DNA from: Pelotomaculum propionicicum
GTDB lineage: Bacteria > Bacillota > Desulfotomaculia > Desulfotomaculales > Pelotomaculaceae
DNA: 44,278 nucleotides
Assembly: GCF_004369225.1 (NCBI RefSeq)
Contig: NZ_QFFZ01000031.1
Span: 1-44,278, forward strand
Direction: 5' to 3'
Shown here: in pieces, positions 16,250-24,837 of the stretch
Layout of the letters: every line of letters starts with the position of its first letter
Numbering within the stretch: position 1 is the stretch's first letter
Position numbers and translations under genes: made by a program
The notes under the pieces: generated by a model
The model's input: only the letters and a program-made list of their open reading frames with translations
Database searches by the model: none
What the model was told of the DNA's origin: nothing

Positions 16250-17644
16250 GTGAAAGATTTGACACCGCGCCGTATCGTTGAGGAGTTAGACAAATATATT
16301 GTAGGCCAAAACAAGGCCAAGAAGGCTGTGGCTGTAGCCCTGCGCAACCGCTACCGCCGTAAGCTGCTGAGCGAGGACTTCAGAGACGAGGTAATCCCGA
16401 AAAATATCCTGATGATCGGGCCTACGGGTGTAGGCAAGACTGAAATAGCCAGGCGCCTGGCCAGGCTTGTAAAAGCGCCTTTCATAAAAGTTGAAGCCAC
16501 CAAGTTTACCGAAGTCGGCTATGTGGGCAGGGACGTTGAGAGTATGGTACGGGACCTGGTCGAGACGGCAATCCGGATGGTCAAGCAGGAAAGGCTGGCC
16601 ATTGTTCAGGACAGAGCTGAAAGACTGGCCAACGAAAAACTGGTGGAACTTTTGGCTCCTTATCCTGTACAGGAATCCCCTCCGCGCAACCCTCTGGAGA
16701 TGCTGTTCGGCACCTCCAGACAGCCGGAGCAAATCGACATGCACCAGGATCAGAGAGTGAAAAGAGTCCAGTTTGAGAGGGAAATCCTCAGTGAGAAATT
16801 GGCGAGAGGTGAGTTGGAAAACGAATTTATAGAAATCGAGGTGGAGGACAACAAACCTCCCATGCTTGAAGTGTTTACCGGTTCAGGTATGGAGGAAATG
16901 GGGGTCAACCTGCAGGATATGCTCGGGGGTTTTTTGCCGAAGAAAAAGCGCAAGCGCAAGGTTACCGTAAAAGAAGGGCGCAAAATTCTGACCCAGCAGG
17001 AAGCTCAGAAACTTATTGACATGGATGAGGTCACTGCGGCGGCAGTTAAAAGGGCTGAAGAAGATGGTATCGTTTTTCTTGACGAAATAGATAAAATTGC
17101 CGGGCGGGAGGGCTACGGCCCCGATGTGTCAAGGGGCGGCGTCCAGCGGGATATTCTGCCGATTGTTGAAGGCTCTACGGTTATGACCAAATACGGGCCG
17201 GTTAAAACCGACCATGTTTTGTTTGTTGCGGCGGGTGCGTTTCATACTTCTAAACCATCCGACCTGATACCCGAACTCCAGGGTCGCTTCCCGATCCGTG
17301 TCGAATTGGAAAGCCTGACCCGGGAAGATTTTCAGCAAATTTTGACAGAACCAAGAAACGCTCTCATTAAGCAATACACCGAATTACTTGCCGCGGAAGG
17401 CGTAATAGTCAAATTTTCGCAAAATTCGCTTGTGGAAATTGCAGAAATCGCTTATACTGTTAATGAACAAACGGAGAACATAGGTGCTAGGCGCCTGCAT
17501 ACTATTCTGGAGAAGCTCCTGGAAGATATTTCATTCGAGGCGCCGGAACTCTCTGGAAAAGAAATCGAAATCAGCAAGGAACATGTTGTCGAAAAACTGG
17601 GTGAATTAGTAAAGAATGAGGATTTAAGCCGATACATTCTGTAA
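16250..17644 (+). CDS. hslU: HslU (ClpY) AAA+ unfoldase subunit
   Basis: 464 residues. The N-terminus [17 protein letters not shown] is the family signature. Walker A is GPTGVGKTE (57-65) and Walker B is [10 protein letters not shown] near 272-281. Between them lies the intermediate domain, with a Lys/Arg-rich insert ([14 protein letters not shown]). The C-terminal RYIL tail matches the peptide that docks into HslV and activates it. GTG 16250 is the start, with TGGAGG about 10 bases upstream. It unfolds proteins for HslV. Confidence 0.97.
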   Translation: MKDLTPRRIVEELDKYIVGQNKAKKAVAVALRNRYRRKLLSEDFRDEVIPKNILMIGPTGVGKTEIARRLARLVKAPFIKVEATKFTEVGYVGRDVESMVRDLVETAIRMVKQERLAIVQDRAERLANEKLVELLAPYPVQESPPRNPLEMLFGTSRQPEQIDMHQDQRVKRVQFEREILSEKLARGELENEFIEIEVEDNKPPMLEVFTGSGMEEMGVNLQDMLGGFLPKKKRKRKVTVKEGRKILTQQEAQKLIDMDEVTAAAVKRAEEDGIVFLDEIDKIAGREGYGPDVSRGGVQRDILPIVEGSTVMTKYGPVKTDHVLFVAAGAFHTSKPSDLIPELQGRFPIRVELESLTREDFQQILTEPRNALIKQYTELLAAEGVIVKFSQNSLVEIAEIAYTVNEQTENIGARRLHTILEKLLEDISFEAPELSGKEIEISKEHVVEKLGELVKNEDLSRYIL

Positions 17645-17660
17645 AGGAAGAAGGGGCAGA

Positions 17661-18443
17661 ATGAGGGTATTACTGGAAAAAACCCGGGATATAAACAAAC
17701 TGCTTCAGAAATCAGCGGGACATGCAGTTGATTTTAATGAAGTTGCCAGAGTTCTGAGCGAAAATATTGGAGGCAGTGTCTATATCCTTGACCAACAGGG
17801 CAAAGTTTTGGGGTACGCTTACTTGAAAGGCTGGACCTGTGATATTATGAAGGATATTGTTGAGGGTAGGGGCGAGTTTCCAGAAGACTACAGCGAAAAT
17901 TTGATGAGGATCAACAAAACTCATGCTAACTTCTGTCAGACTAAAAATGCTTGTGTGTTTCTTGATAAACGTTGCCGGTACAATAATAAAATCACTACTA
18001 TTATACCCATTGTAGGCGCCGGATCACGTCTCGGCACCCTGATCCTGGGCAGGTTTGACAATCATTTTAATGATGAAGATCTAATACTGGCGGAATACGG
18101 CGCGACAGTTGTGGGCATGGAAATACTGCGGGCCAGGGCAGATAAAATTGAGGAGGACGCCCGCAAGCTGGCGGCGGTACAGATAGCCCTGGGTACTCTT
18201 TCCTATTCCGAGCTTGATGCGGTGCAGCACATTTTCGGACAGCTGGAAGGAGAAGAAGGGCTGCTGGTGGCAAGTAAAATTGCCGACCGCGTAGGCATTA
18301 CCAGGTCAGTTATTGTTAATGCCCTGCGCAAATTTGAAAGCGCCGGGGTTATCGAGTCCAAGTCCCTGGGTATGAAAGGCACCTATATCCGCGTCCTTAA
18401 CGACAGGCTGATCGACGAGTTGGAAAGACTTAAGCAGCACTAA
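17661..18443 (+). CDS. codY: GTP/branched-chain amino acid sensing regulator CodY
   Basis: 260 residues, the usual CodY length. The N-terminal GAF domain (about 1-155) holds VYILDQQGKVLGYAYL and binds Ile/Val/Leu. A helical linker follows, then a winged helix-turn-helix near 205-245 (ASKIADRVGITRSVIVNALR, then FESAGVIESKSLGMKGTYI). CodY represses or activates amino-acid, nitrogen and stationary-phase genes when nutrients are plentiful. It follows hslU by 16 bases with AAGAAGGGG as ribosome-binding site. A terminator follows. In B. subtilis the flagellar operon lies next; here rpsB comes directly. Confidence 0.96.
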   Translation: MRVLLEKTRDINKLLQKSAGHAVDFNEVARVLSENIGGSVYILDQQGKVLGYAYLKGWTCDIMKDIVEGRGEFPEDYSENLMRINKTHANFCQTKNACVFLDKRCRYNNKITTIIPIVGAGSRLGTLILGRFDNHFNDEDLILAEYGATVVGMEILRARADKIEEDARKLAAVQIALGTLSYSELDAVQHIFGQLEGEEGLLVASKIADRVGITRSVIVNALRKFESAGVIESKSLGMKGTYIRVLNDRLIDELERLKQH

Positions 18444-18465
18444 ACATGACAATTTAAGTTAATTC

Positions 18466-18492
18466 AAAACCCCGGCTTGCACCGGGGTTTTC
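18466..18492 (+). terminator. Rho-independent terminator after codY
   Basis: AAAACCCCGG (18466-18475) pairs with CCGGGGTTTT (18482-18491) across a 6-base loop. The loop and right arm also hold the -35 of the next promoter. Confidence 0.85.
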
Positions 18493-18505
18493 TATATGGT
18501 AAAAT
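18477..18505 (+). promoter_or_regulatory. Promoter for rpsB overlapping the codY terminator
   Basis: TTGCAC (18477-18482), a 17-base spacer, then TAAAAT (18500-18505), a good sigma-A match. The -35 lies in the loop of the codY terminator. About 110 bases of leader separate it from rpsB; this leader holds a GCCCC/GGGGC hairpin at 18551-18565 that might belong to an S2 autoregulatory leader, which I cannot confirm. Confidence 0.65.
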
Positions 18506-18623
18506 ACCAATTGGTGCGAATTACACACGTTTCTGGATCTTTACAAGGGTGCCCCTGACCGGGGCCTTGCGGGAGATGAAGGAGACGGAGGTACAAAACC
18601 GCTGGGGGAGGAGGTGTAAATTA

Positions 18624-19322
18624 GTGGCAGTCATATCTATGAAGCAACTTCTGGAAGCAGGAGTTCATTTCGGGCACCAAACCCGCCGCTGGAATCCCAA
18701 AATGGCCCCCTATATTTTTACGGACCGCAACGGCATCTACATTATTGACCTGCAAAAAACGGTCAAGAAGGTAGAAGAGGCCTACAATTTTGTAAAACAG
18801 CTTTCTCTGGACGGAGAAACCATACTTTTTGTCGGCACCAAGAAACAGGCGCAGGAAGCAGTGAAAGAAGAAGCTGAACGCTGCAGCATGTTTTTTGTCA
18901 ACCAGCGCTGGCTTGGGGGAATGCTTACCAATTTCCAGACCATCAGGCGCCGCATCGACCGCCTGCAGGAGCTGGAAAAAATGGAGATCGACGGTACGCT
19001 GGAAGTATTGCCTAAAAAAGAAGTAGCTGAACTGATGCACGAAAAAGAAAAACTGCAGAAGTTTTTAGGCGGTATTAAGGAAATGCGCCGGCTGCCGGGG
19101 GCTTTGTTCGTAATAGACCCCCGCAAAGAGCGGATTGCTGTTGCCGAGGCACGCAAACTGGGCATTCCCATTGTGGCCATTGTGGATACAAACTGTGACC
19201 CAGATGAGATCGACTATGTGATACCTGGCAATGATGACGCAATAAGAGCTGTTCGTCTTTTAACCGGCAAAATGGCCGAAGCAGTCCTGGAAGGGAAACA
19301 GGGTGAACAACTCGCTGAATAA
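18624..19322 (+). CDS. rpsB: 30S ribosomal protein S2
   Basis: 232 residues. S2 binds the 30S body-head junction late in assembly. The sequence from [27 protein letters not shown] and the later [20 protein letters not shown] are family hallmarks. GTG 18624 is the start: GGAGGAGGTG (18607-18616) lies just upstream and the protein then begins at the conserved point. The same frame is open back to 18477, but that part is the promoter and leader. tsf follows after a terminator-like hairpin, so tsf may be partly independent. Confidence 0.97.
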   Translation: MAVISMKQLLEAGVHFGHQTRRWNPKMAPYIFTDRNGIYIIDLQKTVKKVEEAYNFVKQLSLDGETILFVGTKKQAQEAVKEEAERCSMFFVNQRWLGGMLTNFQTIRRRIDRLQELEKMEIDGTLEVLPKKEVAELMHEKEKLQKFLGGIKEMRRLPGALFVIDPRKERIAVAEARKLGIPIVAIVDTNCDPDEIDYVIPGNDDAIRAVRLLTGKMAEAVLEGKQGEQLAE

Positions 19323-19328
19323 GTGAGA

Positions 19329-19368
19329 GGCGGGGGCCAATATTTTTTAGTAACCCCTGCCTTTTTTT
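19329..19368 (+). terminator. Terminator or attenuator between rpsB and tsf
   Basis: GGCGGGGG (19329-19336) pairs with CCCCTGCC (19354-19361) with one G-U pair and a 17-base loop, then seven T residues. It splits the usual rpsB-tsf unit and might allow only partial read-through. Confidence 0.7.
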
Positions 19369-19418
19369 CTTGCCTTTTTATAAACAATATTGACTTTTTT
19401 GTTTTTCCTTAAAGAGTG

Positions 19419-19450
19419 TTGGACATCTCTTGCGTAAATATGGTTATAAT
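19419..19450 (+). promoter_or_regulatory. Possible promoter for tsf
   Basis: A perfect TATAAT lies at 19445-19450, 47 bases before the tsf ATG. The best -35, TTGGAC (19419-19424), has a long spacer of 20 bases, so this is a weak call based mainly on the -10 and on the preceding terminator. Confidence 0.35.
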
Positions 19451-19497
19451 ACCATACATAGGGACAATTTAGTTAGTGTAAAGGAGGATGGTAATAC

Positions 19498-20157
19498 ATG
19501 TCAATATCTGCTGGTTTAGTTAAAGAACTGCGTGAACGGACCGGGGCGGGAATGATGGACTGTAAAAAAGCCCTTTCCGAAACAGGCGGGGATATTGAAA
19601 AGGCCGCTGTATATTTAAGGGAAAAAGGGCTGGCCGCCGCAGCTAAAAAAGCTGGAAGAATAGCCGCGGAGGGTGTTGTAGAGTCATACATACATGGCGG
19701 CGGTAAAATCGGCGTGCTGGTAGAAGTCAACTGCGAAACAGATTTTGTGGCTAAAACTGAAGAGTTCAAAATCCTGGCCAGGGACATTGCCATGCAGGTT
19801 GCCGCGGCAAAGCCGGAATATGTGCGCCGGGAAGAGGTCCCTGCTGAAGAACTGGAAAAAGAAAAAGAGATTTTACGGGCCCAGGCTCTGAATGAAGGCA
19901 AGCCCGCCAAGATCGTTGACAAGATGGTTGAAGGGCGCATTGAAAAATACTATAAAGAGATGTGTCTTTTAGAGCAGCCGTTTATCAAAGACACTAGTAT
20001 GTCTGTCCAGCAGCTGATAACTGAGAAAATTGCTAAAATCGGTGAAAATATTAGTGTCAGGCGCTTCACCAGGTATGAGCTGGGAGAAGGGATTCAGAAG
20101 AAACAATCCGATCTGGCCGCTGAGGTAGAAGCGATGACCCAAAATACATGCAAATAA
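19498..20157 (+). CDS. tsf: Elongation factor Ts
   Basis: 219 residues, the short EF-Ts form. It is the nucleotide exchange factor of EF-Tu. The N-terminal UBA-like domain reads [20 protein letters not shown] with the conserved [12 protein letters not shown]. The core shows [28 protein letters not shown] lies upstream of the ATG. pyrH and frr follow in the conserved order. Confidence 0.97.
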   Translation: MSISAGLVKELRERTGAGMMDCKKALSETGGDIEKAAVYLREKGLAAAAKKAGRIAAEGVVESYIHGGGKIGVLVEVNCETDFVAKTEEFKILARDIAMQVAAAKPEYVRREEVPAEELEKEKEILRAQALNEGKPAKIVDKMVEGRIEKYYKEMCLLEQPFIKDTSMSVQQLITEKIAKIGENISVRRFTRYELGEGIQKKQSDLAAEVEAMTQNTCK

Positions 20158-20229
20158 AATTTTTCCCAAAAGGAGTTTTGGGTGAAGTTGTAGAATTTAC
20201 ACTGGGGAGACAGGAGGTTTTTGCCTGGT

Positions 20230-20970
20230 ATGGTAGCTCCAAAATACAGTCGTGTTGTACTAAAGCTGAGCGGTGAGGCTCTGGCTGGCTCCCTGGGATA
20301 TGGGATTGACCCTGACGTTGTTAATACTATCGCCAGGCAAATAAAAGAAGTGGCGGAGAGCGGAGTGGAACTGGCCATTGTGGTCGGCGGGGGAAACATC
20401 TGGCGGGGAGTCGCCGGAAGCGCCAAAGGAATGGACCGGGCCACAGCAGACTATATGGGTATGCTGGCCACAGTCATGAACTCTCTGGCCCTGCACGACG
20501 CTCTGCAAAAACATGATGTTGATACCCGCACCATGACAGCTATTGAGATGAGAGAAGTTGCCGAACCCTATATCAGGCGCCGGGCAATCAGGCATATGGA
20601 AAAGGGCAGAGTGGTGATACTTGCCGGGGGAACAGGCAACCCCTATTTTTCCACTGACACTACCGCCGCCCTGCGGGCGGCTGAAATAGAGGCCCAGGTG
20701 ATCCTGATGGCCAAAAGAGTGGATGGTGTGTATGACTGTGACCCGCTGACAAACCCACAGGCCAAAAAGTTCAAGGTGCTTTCATACATTGAAATGATCA
20801 GCAGGGGTCTGGGTGTGATGGACTCAACCGCTGCCTCATTGTGTATGGATAATAAAATACCGCTGATTGTTTTCGATTTAAATCAAGAAGGCAATATCAA
20901 AAGGGCCACTTTGGGGGAAAAAATCGGAACATATATCGGAGGTGAGTTAAATGGCGAAGGAGATCATTAA
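20230..20970 (+). CDS. pyrH: UMP kinase
   Basis: 246 residues. It phosphorylates UMP to UDP with ATP. The amino-acid kinase fold is marked by [42 protein letters not shown] and DGVYDCDP. I choose ATG 20230, since family members begin close to '[15 protein letters not shown]'. AGGAGG at 20212-20217 is 12 bases away, a little long. TTG 20221 in the same frame is only 3 bases from it. Either may be used. The gene overlaps frr by 20 bases. Confidence 0.95.
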   Translation: MVAPKYSRVVLKLSGEALAGSLGYGIDPDVVNTIARQIKEVAESGVELAIVVGGGNIWRGVAGSAKGMDRATADYMGMLATVMNSLALHDALQKHDVDTRTMTAIEMREVAEPYIRRRAIRHMEKGRVVILAGGTGNPYFSTDTTAALRAAEIEAQVILMAKRVDGVYDCDPLTNPQAKKFKVLSYIEMISRGLGVMDSTAASLCMDNKIPLIVFDLNQEGNIKRATLGEKIGTYIGGELNGEGDH

Positions 20971-21508
20971 AGAAGCTGAAGCCAACATGAAAAAAACCAT
21001 TGAGGTGGTTAAGAAGGAGTTTGCCTCAATGCGTGCAGGCAGGGCAACACCCGCTCTGCTTGACAAAATCCAGGTAAATTACTATGGCACTCCGACACCT
21101 GTCAACCAACTTGCCAACATTACAGTGCCGGAAGCCAGACTTCTGGTCGTCCAACCGTGGGACAAAACTGCTCTGCCTGAGATAGAGCGCGCAATTTTAA
21201 AATCCGACCTGGGGATTAACCCGGCTAGTGATGGCACGGTGATCAGGCTGGCCATACCCCAGCTTACCCAGGAAAGACGGACGGACTTAATGAAAGTGAT
21301 TAAGAAGAAAGCTGAAGAGGGCAGGGTTGCTGTGCGCAATGTCCGCCGCGATACCAACGAACACCTTAAAGCTTACCAGAAGGAAGGGAAAATCTCAGAG
21401 GATGAGCTTAAGCGCCACCAGGATGAAGTGCAGAAGCTGACCGACCGCATCATTAAGGAAATCGATAACCTGTTATCCACCAAAGAACAAGAGATTATGC
21501 AGGTATAA
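20951..21508 (+). CDS. frr: Ribosome recycling factor
   Basis: 185 residues, the standard RRF length. RRF splits post-termination ribosomes with EF-G. Conserved parts: the first helix [20 protein letters not shown], then [22 protein letters not shown] and [15 protein letters not shown]. The ATG lies inside the end of pyrH, after GGAGGTGAG (20939-20947), so the two are coupled. Only 2 bases separate it from the next small gene. Confidence 0.97.
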   Translation: MAKEIIKEAEANMKKTIEVVKKEFASMRAGRATPALLDKIQVNYYGTPTPVNQLANITVPEARLLVVQPWDKTALPEIERAILKSDLGINPASDGTVIRLAIPQLTQERRTDLMKVIKKKAEEGRVAVRNVRRDTNEHLKAYQKEGKISEDELKRHQDEVQKLTDRIIKEIDNLLSTKEQEIMQV

Positions 21509-21510
21509 TA

Positions 21511-21720
21511 ATGACAGTTATACCTGACATAATTGGATTACCCCTGGACAAAGCACTGGAAATATGTAAAAATCTAGGGTATGAGGTTGATATTAAGATC
21601 ACCCGGCCTGTTAAAGCGAGGCAGGAAGGTGCGCTGAGAGCGGTTCGCTTTGACAAGGTATCCAAATATAGAGGGGTGGTAACTGTAGTGTTTGAAGATA
21701 CAGGGAGAGGAGGTGGATAA
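21511..21720 (+). CDS. PASTA-like small protein (69 aa)
   Basis: A 69-residue protein that begins TVIPDIIGLPLDKALEICKN, continues LGYEV and ends in beta-rich VVTVVFED. The 'VPDVxGL..xxAxxxLxxxGYxV' shape matches a single PASTA repeat, known from PBP2x and Ser/Thr kinases as a wall-muropeptide binder. Here it stands alone without membrane anchor or signal peptide, so it is probably cytoplasmic and wall binding is doubtful. It starts 2 bases after frr and its stop touches the ribosome-binding region of the ferredoxin, so the pair is co-translated. Function unknown; the PASTA assignment is by eye. Confidence 0.7.
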   Translation: MTVIPDIIGLPLDKALEICKNLGYEVDIKITRPVKARQEGALRAVRFDKVSKYRGVVTVVFEDTGRGGG

Positions 21721-21721
21721 T

Positions 21722-21889
21722 TTGGCATACAAAATTACTGATGAGTGCGTGGCATGCGGAACCTGCATGGAGTCATGCCCGAACGAAGCTATTTCTGAAG
21801 GTGACATCTATGTGATCGATGCCGAAAAATGTGCGGAGTGTGGCGCCTGTGTTGATGCTTGTCCCACGGGAGCAATCATTGAAGAATAG
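21722..21889 (+). CDS. 2x[4Fe-4S] ferredoxin
   Basis: 55 residues, the classic clostridial ferredoxin. Two cluster motifs are visible: CVACGTCMESCP and CAECGACVDACP, giving all eight cysteines. It is a low-potential electron carrier in the cytoplasm. The start is TTG 21722 (MAYKITDECVACG), preceded by GAGAGGAGGTGG. An ATG at 21692 in the same frame lies inside the PASTA-like gene and would add an untypical leader. A strong terminator follows. Nothing nearby is an obvious redox partner. Confidence 0.95.
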   Translation: MAYKITDECVACGTCMESCPNEAISEGDIYVIDAEKCAECGACVDACPTGAIIEE

Positions 21890-21895
21890 TACTAA

Positions 21896-21923
21896 AACCC
21901 CCTCACATAAGAGGGGGTTGTTT
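21896..21923 (+). terminator. Rho-independent terminator after ferredoxin
   Basis: AACCCCCTC (21896-21904) pairs with GAGGGGGTT (21911-21919) across 6 bases, followed by a T-rich tail. Confidence 0.88.
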
Positions 21924-21955
21924 ATATAGATAAATATAGGATAAGGTTGTACCCA

Positions 21956-21997
21956 ATGTCCATCTGCAGCGCCTGCGGCTGCGGATTTTTCGATTAA
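21956..21997 (+). CDS. Possible 13-aa cysteine-rich leader peptide before uppS
   Basis: ATG at 21956 opens a 13-codon frame MSICSACGCGFFD ending in TAA, 24 bases before the uppS ATG. Three cysteines in a C-x2-C-x-C pattern in so short a peptide are unlikely to be noise, but the ribosome-binding site is weak (AAGG about 10 bases upstream). It may be a translated leader, a metal-binding micropeptide or chance. Confidence 0.3.
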   Translation: MSICSACGCGFFD

Positions 21998-22021
21998 ACT
22001 ACTGCCACGGGTGGTTAAATA

Positions 22022-22831
22022 ATGCTTAACAGATTTACCGGTTTCTTGCGACGGAATGAATCAAAAGAAAACAACCAGACAGAGATTGATATCCTCTTAA
22101 AAAAAATCGACTTTAGCAGGCTGCCGGTTCATGTTGCAATTATTATGGACGGCAACGGGCGTTGGGCCAACCGCCGGGGCCTGCCAAGGGCTTTTGGCCA
22201 CCGGGCCGGTGTGGAATCGTTAAGGGATATCGTTAAAATATGCTCCGAGCTGAAAATTAAAGTGCTTACCGTATACGCGTTTTCAACAGAGAACTGGAAA
22301 AGGCCGCAGGAAGAAGTAAATGTTTTAATGGATTTGCTGGTGGAATACCTTAATGATGAGACCGAAGAACTATGTAAAAACGGAGTGAGGATAAACCCTA
22401 TCGGCAGGTTGCAGGACATGCCGGTTCAGACGCTGGAGGCGCTTCGTATGGCCGCGGAGCGCAGCAGAAACAACGATGGCCTGATCTTGAACGTAGCCGT
22501 GAATTACGGCGGCAGAACGGAAATCATAGATGCTGTCAGAGCTATTGCCGCAAAGGTAAAAGATGACTCTTTGAATCTGGAACAGGTTGACGACAAGGTG
22601 ATTTCCAACAGCCTTTACACGGCCGGACAGCCCGACCCGGACCTGTTAATCAGGCCTTCCGGGGACTTTAGGATTAGTAATTTTTTACTCTGGCAGCTGG
22701 CATATACGGAATTTTGGCTTACCAATGTGCTATGGCCTGACTTCCGCCGGGTGCATTTACTGGAGGCTATAGTAGAATACCAAAGGCGGGAGAGACGCTT
22801 TGGCGGTTTAAAGAGTGGCAGAACATCCTGA
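22022..22831 (+). CDS. uppS: Isoprenyl transferase (undecaprenyl diphosphate synthase)
   Basis: 269 residues. The cis-prenyltransferase signature HVAIIMDGNGRWANRRGLPR contains the catalytic D43, and FSTENWKRP and RPSGDFRISNFLLWQ are conserved blocks. It condenses IPP onto FPP to build the C55 carrier for peptidoglycan and wall polymers. Residues 1-35 form a slightly longer, polar N-terminal extension. GGGTGG lies about 8 bases before the ATG. It is the first gene of the uppS-cdsA-YtvI-dxr-rseP envelope and isoprenoid run. Confidence 0.96.
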   Translation: MLNRFTGFLRRNESKENNQTEIDILLKKIDFSRLPVHVAIIMDGNGRWANRRGLPRAFGHRAGVESLRDIVKICSELKIKVLTVYAFSTENWKRPQEEVNVLMDLLVEYLNDETEELCKNGVRINPIGRLQDMPVQTLEALRMAAERSRNNDGLILNVAVNYGGRTEIIDAVRAIAAKVKDDSLNLEQVDDKVISNSLYTAGQPDPDLLIRPSGDFRISNFLLWQLAYTEFWLTNVLWPDFRRVHLLEAIVEYQRRERRFGGLKSGRTS

Positions 22832-22846
22832 CGGGTCGGTGAAAAA

Positions 22847-23635
22847 GTGCTATCGCAAAGGATAATCAGCGCCCTGATCGGAATTCCCCTGGTAATTTTG
22901 GCGGTATGGTTCGGGGGTGTTCCTTTAATCCTTATGACAGTTCTGATTACAGTCCTTGGTCTAAGGGAAATGACCTGGATGCTACATAAGTTGGGCTTAA
23001 AACCATCATTGTGGCTTGCGCTGGCCGGAGGCTTAATCCTGACCGGCGGCGCATACCTTTATAGCGATGGCTACCCCGGCCCGACAATTACAATTATTCT
23101 ATTTATGCATCTTATTGCGGCGGTTGCCCTGTATCCTCGCTATACATTGCTTGACAGCGCAGGGACTTTAATGAGCACAATGTATGTTGGACTGCTCAAT
23201 TATTTTTACCTGCTGAGGATGATGCCAGACGGGTGGGTTTGGCTGATTTTTACGCTTGCCGGAACCTGGGCCTGTGATACAACAGCTTATTTTGTCGGAA
23301 AGGCCTTTGGTAAAAGGAGGATAGCGCCGGTGTTGAGCCCCAAGAAAACAGTTGAAGGGGCGGCCGGCGGTCTTCTGGGCGGCGGCGTAATCGGCTGTTT
23401 GTTTTCACTTATATATCCATTCCTGCCATTGACAGAGCTGCTGATTTTAGGCTTAATACTCAGCGCGGCGGCAGAAGTGGGAGATTTGCTGGAATCGGCC
23501 TTTAAGAGGCAGGCCGGTGTAAAAGACTCCAGCACCTTAATCCCTGGCCATGGCGGGATCCTTGACCGTATTGACAGTACTCTTTTTACCGCTCCGCTGG
23601 TATACTACTTCGTCCTGTTGTTTATTAAAAGCTGA
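22847..23635 (+). CDS. cdsA: Phosphatidate cytidylyltransferase (CDP-diacylglycerol synthase)
   Basis: 262 residues with about eight membrane helices. It makes CDP-diacylglycerol from phosphatidate and CTP for phospholipids. The family C-terminal signature is present: KDSSTLIPGHGGILDRIDS. SPKKTVEGAAGGLLGG lies before it. The start is GTG 22847, 15 bases after uppS. Confidence 0.95.
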   Translation: MLSQRIISALIGIPLVILAVWFGGVPLILMTVLITVLGLREMTWMLHKLGLKPSLWLALAGGLILTGGAYLYSDGYPGPTITIILFMHLIAAVALYPRYTLLDSAGTLMSTMYVGLLNYFYLLRMMPDGWVWLIFTLAGTWACDTTAYFVGKAFGKRRIAPVLSPKKTVEGAAGGLLGGGVIGCLFSLIYPFLPLTELLILGLILSAAAEVGDLLESAFKRQAGVKDSSTLIPGHGGILDRIDSTLFTAPLVYYFVLLFIKS

Positions 23636-23648
23636 GGTGAATTAAGGA

Positions 23649-24692
23649 GTGCCCAAAACCTTACTGGTAATTATTTACGCTTTTATAGCAATACTAATAG
23701 CTGGTGCGGCTTTTAAATATGTCCTGCCAATCCTGATCCCGTTTATTATTGCTTTAGTCTTAAGTTTCTGTATGGAACCGGGTATCAGGTTTCTGCAGAA
23801 GAGGGTGAAAATGTCCCGCGGTTTAGCCACACTTACCTCTATGCTGGTTGCTTTTGGCGTTATCACAGTGATTCTTTCCACTATTGTTTTGCAGCTTGTT
23901 TCTGAGCTGATCCAGCTCTCTGTTTCACTGCCGGCGCTGACAATGGAATTAAAATGGTACTTCCAGGGGCTGATCGAAAAAGCGACAGCTTTTTATGTTA
24001 CACTACCACCCAGTGTGAGCTCATCTATTGAGCAGAACATAACCAACCTGGCCTCCAACCTGCAGGGGTTGGTCAGTAAATCCGCCAATTCACTGCTGCT
24101 GTTCGTGTCAATGGTGCCAGGCACCATAGCGGTACTGGTGGTATGCTTGTTGGCCACTTACTTCCTGGCACGCGACAGGCGGCTGATAGCAGATTTCATA
24201 CTTCGCTTGCTGCCCGCCTCCTGGGGTGAGAAGACTATTGCCGTCACAAATGATGTTGCCGCCGCCTTTGCGGCGTATATTAAGGCCCAGGCCTTGCTGA
24301 TATTTATCACAACTGTCATTAGTGTTACCGGACTGTACATAATTGGCGCTGATTATGCCTTGATTATGGGGCTGGCAGTAGGGTTTTTCGACTTGATTCC
24401 TGTTTTGGGGCCAGCCACAATCTACGTTCCCTGGCTGATCTGGTCCTTTGCCACCGGGGCGACTGGTTTTGGGATAAAAATAACAATACTGTATTTGCTT
24501 GTCCTCCTGGTCAGACAAGTTCTGGAAACAAAGATCGTGTCCGCCAACCTCGGGCTGCACCCCCTGGCAACGCTCTTGGCCATGTATGCCGGCTTGAAAA
24601 CTATTGGACTGACAGGTCTGTTTTTAGGGCCGATCATCTTAATCGCCGTGCAGTCACTCTACAAAGCCGGGGTGCTGTATCCTCAAAAGTGA
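23649..24692 (+). CDS. YtvI-like / AI-2E family membrane protein
   Basis: 347 residues. It has two N-terminal hydrophobic helices, a long amphipathic middle (about 80-150) and a cluster of helices at the C-terminus. This is the AI-2E transporter (UPF0118) plan, and GFFDLIPVLGPATIYVPW is the family block. In spore formers a branch called YtvI is linked to sporulation, which I consider likely but not proven here. The start is GTG 23649 with GAGGTG 8 bases upstream, right after cdsA. The substrate is unknown. Confidence 0.85.
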   Translation: MPKTLLVIIYAFIAILIAGAAFKYVLPILIPFIIALVLSFCMEPGIRFLQKRVKMSRGLATLTSMLVAFGVITVILSTIVLQLVSELIQLSVSLPALTMELKWYFQGLIEKATAFYVTLPPSVSSSIEQNITNLASNLQGLVSKSANSLLLFVSMVPGTIAVLVVCLLATYFLARDRRLIADFILRLLPASWGEKTIAVTNDVAAAFAAYIKAQALLIFITTVISVTGLYIIGADYALIMGLAVGFFDLIPVLGPATIYVPWLIWSFATGATGFGIKITILYLLVLLVRQVLETKIVSANLGLHPLATLLAMYAGLKTIGLTGLFLGPIILIAVQSLYKAGVLYPQK

Positions 24693-24715
24693 GAAAAAAT
24701 ATGACAGGAATGTTA

Positions 24716-24811
24716 AAAGAATACAGGAGTCAGAATTCAGAATTCAGAATAAAAAATTCACAATATTATTCCTTCTTCTTACTTCTGACTACTGAATTCT
24801 GTATTCTGAAA
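24716..24811. repeat. Palindromic intergenic repeat, family 2, copy 2 (before dxr)
   Basis: The left arm 24718-24750 starts AGAATACAGGAGTCAG and repeats AATTCAG. The right arm 24769-24811 contains CTTCTGACTACTGAATTCTG. It is nearly identical to the element at 16119-16207, with small differences in the loop and one extra TTCTTA block in the right arm. The dxr ATG follows 26 bases later. Confidence 0.8.
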
Positions 24812-24837
24812 ATAATTACTATTTTTTGGGGTAAGTC

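Noticed and set aside
18477-18623. Upstream extension of rpsB
   Set aside because: It reads through the promoter and leader; S2 proteins start at [13 protein letters not shown] and the strong Shine-Dalgarno is at 18607-18616.
19473-19940. A minus-strand frame opposite tsf
   Set aside because: Shadow of EF-Ts; low-complexity Ser/Ala-rich translation typical of antisense frames.
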